Source: Tubulanus polymorphus
Lineage: Eukaryota; Nemertea; Palaeonemertea; Tubulaniformes; Tubulanidae
DNA length: 64,000 nt
Assembly: GCF_964204645.1 (NCBI RefSeq)
Contig: NW_027437441.1
Location: 62,001 to 126,000, forward strand
Direction: 5' to 3'
Positions 55,396 through 64,000 of this stretch are shown here, in pieces; the first letter of the stretch is position 1, and each line of letters starts with the position of its first letter. The notes beneath the pieces were generated by a model, which was given only the letters and a program-made list of their open reading frames with translations, was not told where the DNA came from and did no database searches. A program made the translations under genes and the position numbers.

Positions 55396-55804
55396 AAATG
55401 ACAGAGTAGATGTAATATCAAGTATATTTTGTATATAATTGATGAACCATTATGTAAAATCTAGTTCTTGAAGCATTTTATAATAAAAAAAATAGTGTTC
55501 TGTCAGAAGTCATTTTGTTATATTTTAGTTATCGGTGTGCATTCTGGACACAATTGTGAGTGGACCAAAAATGCCAAAATTTATTGAATTTGATAATTTC
55601 AAAAGGATGATCACTGTTATGGGTCCCTAAGTAGTTTATATTCCGAATTGCAAGTGAATATCTATAGATTAAGGCCTTCATGCAACAAAGGGTTAACCAC
55701 TTGAAACTGTCAGATCAAACATCATACCGCATTCCCGCAAAAAGGGGTAGTTCAGCAAACCGGAGCTTAGTACGGGTAGCCGAGCAAACCGAAAACTCAT
55801 AATG
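55396..55804 (+). mobile_element. 3' end of a CATTATGAG-terminus element downstream of the piggyBac fragment
   Basis: 55665-55804 matches the terminal roughly 140 bp of the two large copies (TTAACCACTTGAAACTGTCAG through AAACTCATAATG). Being directly downstream of a transposase remnant, it may represent the autonomous relative. Six bases, CGTAAG, separate it from the next copy. Confidence 0.6.
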
Positions 55805-58800
55805 CGTAAGCATTATGAGAATGCCGGTTTGCTAGCGTATCTATTTAACACCCGTATTGCTCGGGTTAGTTTTACTATCAACGGGTGGCGCTGTATGTAA
55901 ATTTCACATAAATCAACGACTTTCGGCTATTAGCGGTACGTAAGACCACTTGAAAACATCATAGTCAATTACGGTAGTAGTGAACATAAAAAGATACAGT
56001 ACAAATATACAGTACGGTGTACAGTTAAGGACATGATTCCATAGCACCCATACCAGAGACATTTTGTTCAGACAAGGACTATTAGTTAAACACTAATCTT
56101 CATTTTCAGCAATTAACGATCTGGTGAATTAATTAGTGATTCGGTCTTTCGGTGGTTCGAGATAAAATGCCCGCAAAATAAGAACCTAACAAACCAGGGC
56201 TAACCACAAATTGCCCAACAGATAAATTTTCGAAACGACACAATCCAATCATGTTTGGTATCAAATGTGGCGTGGACCATGGTCTTTTAACTGACCATTG
56301 CATGACCAGTACTGACCATATAGTAAATTATTTGTTTGCAAACAATTAAGTTGTTTGGTGTCAAATAACTAGATATGATGTGGGCATTAATCTAAAAATT
56401 GTTTAACTGACCAATGCTTGACCAGTACAGACCAGTTACCAGTGCTAACCAGAACCCCCATAAGTAATTTATATGTTTATTGAATCCTTCGTTAGTACTA
56501 CTAGCTCTTACATTTGTCGCTTGAAAAAGTCTTGTCAGATTTTTGTTGTAGGTAGCGAGCTAACTTTGAAATTCCGCTAAAATGCATGATTTTTACGTAG
56601 GGTTTTGAACGAACAACGTTTCCATTTGTAATTGTAACGTGCGCATTTGAGCCTGTAGCGCGCACATTTCACTCGCGTGAACGTGCGTATCGGTACCAAC
56701 ATGCGAGACTTGTCAAACTTTTACGATCAAGACTTTTAAACTGAACAAAGAAGATATCATATCATATTATATATACATGAATAGATGGAATGATAATGTA
56801 GTCGTTTTAGATGTTTCGTAGCTGCTGTCCACTGACCACAGATCAAAGCTAATTGCCTGATATGAAATATATTTTTGTTATAGAGATGTAGTAGATCAGT
56901 GAGAATTCAAACTTATGGTTAATTTTGAGTGATCACAACGCTAACCAATAGAGAAAGCTGTAAGGCCCAAGAAAAGATGCATTAAGTATAACATATCTTT
57001 CAATATAATGATGAGGTATTCAACTGGCCATCACAACAATAGTTTGATTTATCTTATTGAAAAATACCGGAGTGTTAACGGGAAAACCTTGAATTCGAAA
57101 CAATTCCACACTCAATCGTTTACTTTGAAAACACAATTTGCATTTTGTGGACATGTATTTTTTTCTGCACCAAAAGCATGAAGTATATTATCTTTGCTTG
57201 TAAAAATTTGAAATTTTGGGGAAGATTTTTGGCCTCGTTAACCTGTGAACACGTCCTTCATATATTTTCTAAGACCGACCCTTGAAATAATGCTGAGAGT
57301 TTCGAGGATAATTTTGGTAGGATGTAAACTTAGGCTGCTTCGTATCCGTGGAGGGTTGCTAATTATTGGTTCTATACACAATAATCATAAGTACCATGAG
57401 ATTCGATAGAATATCGTTTTTCAATCATACGTACACGAATTATCGCGATATAAAGATAAATAATATGTTCATATACTTTTTACGTCTTTCTTATACTGTA
57501 TATTTCTTTACTAGTATAAATAAAGAGTGGATCAGCAGGCCACCTGAGACCATTCCACGATCTAAGGTCAGTTGCCAAAAGTTAGTAAGTTTACCAGTGG
57601 ATTGTTAACATTTATAATGACAATTAAATTTTCATTGCTAAAATAACTTTGTACTTGTTGACTCAAAAGCAGAGAATTGAAAATACGATAATACGATACG
57701 AAAACTCAGTTTACAAATTCAAAAAGATTATCTCTAGTGAGAGATCGAACGTTGTGTCGTAATTTTCTAATGATAAAACATGGTTTGAAATTTGAAATGT
57801 GTACATAGTTGATCTTTTTCAGTGTATTTAGTCATGTATCATATTGGATGATGGTTAATTTAAACTATCTTTTGAGAAACGGGTCCCAGAGCTGTATCCT
57901 TTACTCCTGTAATAGAGGATGCAATCTATTTGCGACAAACACCTAGTGCAAATAGCTAGAAAAGGTAACAATAGTGCATTGGCAAACTTAGAGCAAGCGT
58001 ACATTGGTTGTTTAGGTTTTTCGAAGGGGAGAATTTGTGGGAAAATTACTGAGATATATCCGTGGCGAGCTTTTCCAGGGATTTAAAAAGTTGAGCTGTA
58101 CACAAGGAATGTTGTGTAGTCCAATATCCGTGATTACCTCTGGCGTGGAGAGATACAATCTAAAACCAACCATAGAGTCAAATATTTTACCACAATTTTT
58201 TATGATCAATAAAAAGATTGAGTAATAGACATTCAAACAGTATTATCTAAATTCCACTACGTTTTAAACTCATTCATCTCTACACAAACTCCAACTTGTT
58301 GAACAGTCCACATTAAAATTAGGGACCACTATTTTTGCTCATCTACACTGGCTACCAATTTAACAAAAGATTAAATTTGAGTGTTTGATGTTATAACAAT
58401 ACCTGACTGAATTATGGATTCGGTTTCTACTTTTTAATTGAACATTTATATCACATATTAGGCATCATTTTCACCAGTATATATGGAATAACCTATCCAT
58501 ATATCATGTTCAATTTTATATAATCTGACTTTTGAGATGTCATTCAATCAATGCATTCACATGCGGTCGTCGCTTTCAATAGCCACCACGGACTGGCTCC
58601 TTATTATTTATATACCATTATACCATTGGCGGACGATCCCACACGTTTCTTGCTCCAGCCCTAGAATGCTCAATATTCGTCATGAACCCCGATTTGAGTT
58701 TAAATACTCCTAAAACACACCTGTTAACTAGATTACTCTAAAACACCTTTATGTGCAAGAATCAGTGAAATTGGCGCTTTATCAGTTGTATTCATCATTC

Positions 58801-60656
58801 GTACCCACGAATCTCGTATCGTATCCTATGAATGTGGAGACCCATCCTCGTAAAGAGAATGAATAGGCTCTGTCTGTTGCGTTCATATCATTTGATATGA
58901 GGCTACGTGTCATCTTCAATTGAAATCACGTTGTTTTTTTAAAGGGTGGGCGAGAATATATTCTTATGTTTTTGTTTCTCTGAATGTTGCTATTTAAGAG
59001 TTCAATAATTTCAGTCTACCAAACAAAGGATTTTCCGTATGTTTCGTGACATGTTTTTCCATAACCCTAGGAGAGCATTTTAGGTATTTTTTTGCGGATG
59101 ACCGAAAGCTGCTGTACCTTTCTAGTAATTTGATGATATCCGTCGAAATCTAAATTCTAAAAAGGATCAGGCATATCTTTTTGTTTGACTAAATATGAAC
59201 TCAACAACAAGTGACACTCCCTTCCAAGGCGCCGAAGTAAAATCATGTGTCGAGTGGAGATGAAATTGTGTCATAATTTCTTCAAAATCGGAGAAAATTG
59301 AATATTTTGAAAATAATCATTTTACATGTATGTTTAAATCCGTTATAACTGGAGCAATTTTCATGAAAAAATATCTATGGAATCAGCGAAATGTAATTAA
59401 GAAGAATACTATGTTTAAAAAGTTATCAAAGACATTTGAAAAAAGTTTTCTGAATTCGTCAACTGTTAAACTAGTAACAACCAGATGTGTTCCCATTAAA
59501 CCACCGACCGCGAGCCGAGTCGATGTGAGATGTGCCCTACACTGAAAATCTCAAGTGCTATACAACCGGTTTTTTAGGTGCCTCTGAATGTCGGCCGTTA
59601 AAAAACTGAACGATTCCCATTTGGAAAGGGCCTACGTAGTTAGAGAAAATTCAAGATGTGTATATCGTGTGATACAGGCTCCATATTTCATGTGCGTTTG
59701 GAATTTAACCTTGTTTATAACGAAACACGCATGTATTTATGCTATTTTAGATTTAAAAAGAGCGCACGAAACGGTTTCATGAGACCCACAAATAACGTCA
59801 AGTTATTCATGCATTTTTGATTTATATGAATAAATTTCGCTTCGAAATCTTTAAATTTCTCAGGTGGATTATTCAATAAATTCACAACAGTCCATTATGG
59901 ATTAGTTTGACGCCAATCGTTCTTTTAAAGATCTTTCTTTCTCGAAGCAAGATTTTCTTAAAGACTTTGATTATGGCGAATGTTTTAAGTGTCCGATAGT
60001 AAAACCTTCGGGTATAATACTAGAACACAAATTTTTAAAGATATTCATAACATACTGAAGGATATCACAGTTTATACCCGAAGATATGCAGTTGGATGGA
60101 TCTTTTTGTTTCGACTCGCATGCGACAGTAAAAACGGTACTTGATATAATAAGTGAACTTCATCATTGATATTTTCACTAATCTACTTGAATTCCAAAAA
60201 AGAACTGACAATGAAAAAGAGTTACAGCTGTGACTGATATCACTCCAAATTTCAATTCCTATGAACACTTTTCATATAAAGAAAACTATTAACGAAACAG
60301 ATTTTAGAGGCGAAAAATCCGCGTTACCATCGAATTTTCAAAACTTGAAGGAATGGTTAATGCCTCGGTGACCACTGGTCTAGTACGCGGTTTTCTGAAA
60401 TGAAAGTGGCCAAGTCTAAAGAACAATTGTATCACATGATTTCAAATATTAGGAACCCAATGCGTTTAATGATTTAATTAATTGGTATCGCGCAGATTGG
60501 TTGAAAGACGGGTGTTAGTCACCTTGTGATTTAATAGTTTTTCATGCATCGATTAATTAATCTTATTATAATTTATTTGTAGGCGCTTCCCGCAAACATT
60601 TTCTATTCGTTGAGTTTTCAAACGCAGTACTGTTCAGATGATTCGAGTCAAGTAGT

Positions 60657-61845
60657 AAACAAGAAAATTAATTTTAGAAAATTATTTGACGCTGCGAAAA
60701 AAATGTAGAATTTCTGGGCTAAGCTAATGTGGAATTGCAAATTTGAAATCGAAGTTTTAAGAAATTTGGGGAATGATGAGATTTTGCGATTGGGTAGATG
60801 ATACAGGTCTTCGACTCTAGTAGTGGTTTAAATTTTTTTATTGAAAATTCGTCAATAATTGATCGCGAACTTGCGACCGACTTCATTTACTTATGCCTCT
60901 AAGCTGGTCTGCAACTTCATTGCCTCCATGGTTGAAGAAAGAGCTCTTCTGATGTCTGCTTCATCATGACTTCGAGCATATCGTGTGGCCTAGCCAGCCG
61001 GCCCGGTCCCCGGGCCCGGGCCACGGGTTTGGCTGTCACTCGATATCCTAGAGTCTTGAGTCTGGGTGGGTTGAAGTAGACATTGTCATTTAAAATAACA
61101 TGCTTATGTTGTTCTGTATGAATTACCCGTGTGTCATGTATGTTGTATTAATTTATTTTAAAATTTGTATTTATTGAATTGGGAATTTTATCCCGGAATT
61201 TCAATGTAATAAGGATCAATAAAGAATTGAATTGAATTGTCACCTAATACACATGCCATCAGAGGACGCGGATCCGTATATGACAGCTATGCTATTATAA
61301 ATTGCTAATCTCATGAAACCTGCATACTCCTAATATCAATCATATTTTCTAAAACGTTTGAATATTGAAATTATATGTTTACACATTTTCATATTTACCG
61401 CTTGAAGCCGCTGATGAAATTCACGCCGGCCCTACACACATCGTAGATAGCTTCGTCATTCCACCGGCATGCCAACGTTAGGGTCTAAATTTTATATCAG
61501 ACTTCCAAATCGTGTATACATCCGCCATTTAACCGAATAATCCGATTTACTTATCATTTCTATTTATGCCTGCCGTTTCTGATATAATCATACATCCTTT
61601 ACTATTACAATACGTCTTCTAATGATATTCAATGCAATATAACATTTCGACGTTCAAATATAGGTCATTATATAATCACAGGAAGCCATTCTACATCTAT
61701 GTCAATAATATTTTGCCAGATAGCTTGTTTGTGTACACATAGACCTGTGACGTTTTGCACATCGATTTACGGCTGTCGTTTGTAAAATGACGCTGAATGG
61801 TTAACATTGTTTAGGTTTCATAATGGTAACGTTTTATAAGGCGTC
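60657..61845. mobile_element. Insertion in copy 2 with a non-LTR-type AATTG tail
   Basis: Absent from copy 1, where AGTAGTCAATTAGTAAAAAAG is continuous. Near 61190-61239 it has TGTAATAAGGATCAATAAAG followed by repeated AATTG, a tail typical of some non-LTR retrotransposons. No reverse transcriptase is seen, so it would be a 5'-truncated or short element. The part from 61240 to 61845 is unassigned. Confidence 0.5.
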
Positions 61846-62047
61846 AAAAAAGTTTATGTATTAGCATTACTATGCAGTGAAAATAACGCACTGCGGCGAG
61901 TGAGGTGCTGTGATCCAGATGTGTAACCCATTAATGGGTAATAAATTTCCATCATGTCAACGCCATTGAAAAACAGTAGCAAAACTTTCTGCTGGTTTCT
62001 AGAAATAGCAATACGATGACAAGCACTTTCGAATTCGACCACGATAT

Positions 62048-62430
62048 TTGAGAAGTTTCACTTGGGCAGTGGTGGTCAGTGATGGTCAATTTATGAATTT
62101 TAATTGCGAATCCTTTCTAGTTTCACACCAAATGCGGTACCGGTATATCGTTCTTTCAAGAAGTTTCAATTGGTCACTGGTGGTCAGTGATGGTCAATTT
62201 ATGAATTTTCAATGGCGACTCCTTTCTAGTTTCACATCAAATGCGGTACCGGTATATCGTTCTTTCAAGAAGTTTCAATTGGTCAGTGGTGGTCAGTGAT
62301 GGTCAATTTACTAATTTTCAATGGCGAATCCTTTCTAGTTTGACACCATAACGCGGTATATCGTTTTCATATTCGAGAAGTTTGAATTGGTCATTGGTGG
62401 TCAGTGATGGTCAGTGATGAATTTGCAATT
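62048..62430. repeat. Tandem repeats of about 108 bp, inverted copy
   Basis: Reverse complement of the array at 47050-47490, with GGTGGTCAGTGATGGTCAATTT in each unit. Confidence 0.75.
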
Positions 62431-62968
62431 ATGATTCCTTAGTAGTTTGAAAACAAACATTACATGATAAATTTCCGAAATTCGAAGTCAAGTGTTCAGA
62501 CTCGGGGATATCTCAATTGGTCAGTTACTGACCATCATGGTGTCACCATTGTGGTCTATAGCTCAAATGAAACATGTGGAACCGACGAAGGGGCCCAAAA
62601 GCGTTAAGTCATTTCCTGGAGTGACGTGATCCAAAAATGCCCTAACTGGAAAAGGCAGTCTCTCAATTGGATGAAACCAAATCGGACAGGACAATTAAAA
62701 TTTGGGAAGGTCACAGGTAGTGGTCTTTCTACGAAGCCCACGCGGTGAGCGTATTATTATGAAATCTTTTTTTAAACTACCATGTACCACGAAGTAATAA
62801 GCATCGTTGTAAGCACTTGAAACAGCCATTAACCACTTGAAACTGTCAGATCAAACATCATACCGCATCCCCGCAAAGAGGGGTGGTTCAGCAAACCGGA
62901 GTTTTCATTGGCCTCTCTAGACTACCCCGCCAGTACGGGTAGCCGAGCAAACCGGAAAACTCATAATG

Positions 62969-64000
62969 GACTCTTCCGGAGCATGATTAAATCCATTTTG
63001 AAGGAAGTGATTTCTAAAAAAACTGGCATTTATCTTCTTCGATAAAAATAAATTATTATTACATTGAGACTCGCAATATCAAAACAGAAACAGACGGAAT
63101 GAAACAGTGGATGAAATTGTATTGACAAAATGTTGTATTGGAAATAAAAGTTATAGTTCTTGTGGGATTCGAACCCATCACAAAGCACCTAAGTGACGTC
63201 ACGTTATGAACTGGGAAATCCGCCATAATACATAACCCGCCTATCTGAGGTATGGAAACGTAGCTCGACCCAGACGGACCTATATCGTCTCGAAATATAA
63301 TGAAAACAAGCCCCAAACCCTAGGCTAAGCCTCCCTGGAGAAAAGGAAAGTAATATTACACGCTACTCTTAGGTAAGTAAGACCTATTTAAAAAGTAGGG
63401 TGAGATGGGTAAAAAAGCATAAGTGCAGATCTGCACCTCGGCTCGGGGTCCATAGGGGCTCGTATCAGAGTTGTAGGTAATGTAAAAACGATAATCTGTT
63501 AATCCAATGTATATAGTATATATAAAATAACAAGGGGGCTAACGACGCTCACAAACAACTCATTTTCGGTCGCTTACTATTTCGTTATTTCTCATCCGAT
63601 TTAGATGATCCAGGCGTGATATGAAAGCACAGGGGCTCGTTACGATAGCTGGGGGTCCAAAATCAAAGATTTGACCCAGTATCCTGGGTACCACCTATAA
63701 AAAAAGAAAAGGGAGCTAACATTTTGACATACAAGAATTGACCTTCTCATTTCAACCCCTCATAACTTCGTAACCGATCGACCGATTTACACGAAATTAG
63801 ATTCGTTTCATTCCTAAGAGGTTACTTTTTCGTTTGAGACCTTCCGCGACAAAATCGGATAAGAGACACCCGAGAAATCACGACTCAAATCCGAAAAAAC
63901 GAGTCAAAATAGCCAAAGCCGGAATTACTAGGACGTCTCGGAGTAGTCGATTCCCGACGAAAAACGATGAGTTGACGCGGTTCCCGGACGTTAATCTTCA
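62969..64000. other. Unassigned region with a weak tRNA-derived SINE-like signal
   Basis: On the minus strand 63160-63185 has GGGTTCGAATCCCAC, a B-box/T-arm match, and about 63240-63255 has CCTCAGATAGGCGG, resembling an A box. The spacing is longer than in a tRNA, so a tRNA-derived SINE is more likely than a gene. From 63400 to the end I see no gene; weakly similar GGGGGCTAACG / GGGAGCTAACA segments recur at 63533 and 63710. Confidence 0.3.

Larger units (their letters stand above)
55811..62968 (-). mobile_element. CATTATGAG-terminus element, copy 2 (7.2 kb), inverted
   Basis: Reverse-orientation copy of 46476-52984. Corresponding short frames match nearly residue for residue (for example 50139-50363 and 58012-58236). 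It lacks foldback F4 and contains a 1.2-kb insertion at 60657-61845. No recognisable protein. With copy 1 it forms an arm of a very large imperfect palindrome with a 2.8-kb spacer. Confidence 0.75.

Noticed and set aside
46490-62970. Frames of 60-85 codons repeated in both large inverted copies
   Set aside because: Conservation is fully explained by duplication of the whole element; none has a recognisable domain.
63160-63255. A functional tRNA gene
   Set aside because: Only the T-arm is convincing; no acceptor stem or normal-length anticodon arm can be drawn.

Overview
The window is metazoan chromosomal DNA, most likely from a marine invertebrate. It holds no recognisable host gene and is built almost entirely of nested mobile elements and tandem repeats. 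The evidence for an animal is indirect: piggyBac-type transposase, decayed non-LTR reverse transcriptase, foldback elements, minisatellites, and virus-like Maverick/Polinton-type elements. I cannot name the species.

The most informative content is a lineage of Maverick/Polinton-like (adintovirus-related) virus-like elements, present as one complete copy, one truncated copy and one terminal remnant. All are very AT-rich. Element B (27837-46190, 18,354 bp) has roughly 480-bp terminal inverted repeats and an exact 6-bp target duplication GGCCTA, the size expected for Polintons. From left to right it carries a decayed protein-primed type B DNA polymerase, a small conserved protein, and a truncated penton-like start interrupted by a piggyBac-type transposase. 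Next come a large internal inverted duplication of structural genes, a major capsid-like protein, a zinc-finger protein, an HNH nuclease and two small proteins. The last gene is one long ORF joining an RVE integrase, a chromodomain and an FtsK/A32-type packaging ATPase. Element A (1-about 9037, left end outside the window) has the same genes, but its integrase/ATPase-HNH block is inverted and partly broken. A remnant at 54763-55243 has the sequence expected just upstream of the HNH gene followed by an element terminus. Its orientation fits the missing right end of element A, so everything from 9037 to 54763, including element B, may be nested inside A.

Between 9 and 28 kb lies a mosaic of repeated modules. 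These are a 31-bp minisatellite in seven arrays, (ATT)n-linked hairpin repeats, five copies of a roughly 1.1-kb module (X), four decayed reverse-transcriptase fragments (Y), two copies of a module with roughly 155-bp tandem repeats (Z), and TCGACATA-rich foldback elements of about 410 bp (F).

From 46 to 63 kb two copies of a 6-7-kb element with CATTATGAG termini lie in opposite orientation (46476-52984 and 55811-62968), one of them inserted into a 31-bp satellite array. Between them are foldback elements, the terminus of element A and a piggyBac-type C-terminal fragment whose downstream end shares the CATTATGAG terminus. The last kilobase has a weak tRNA-derived SINE-like signal and nothing else I recognise.

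Most viral genes are preceded by a T-rich tract and an ATAAATG- or TTAAATG-type start, resembling poxvirus late promoters. The capsid gene and several small genes are intact in both copies, while polymerase, zinc-finger and coiled-coil genes are broken.
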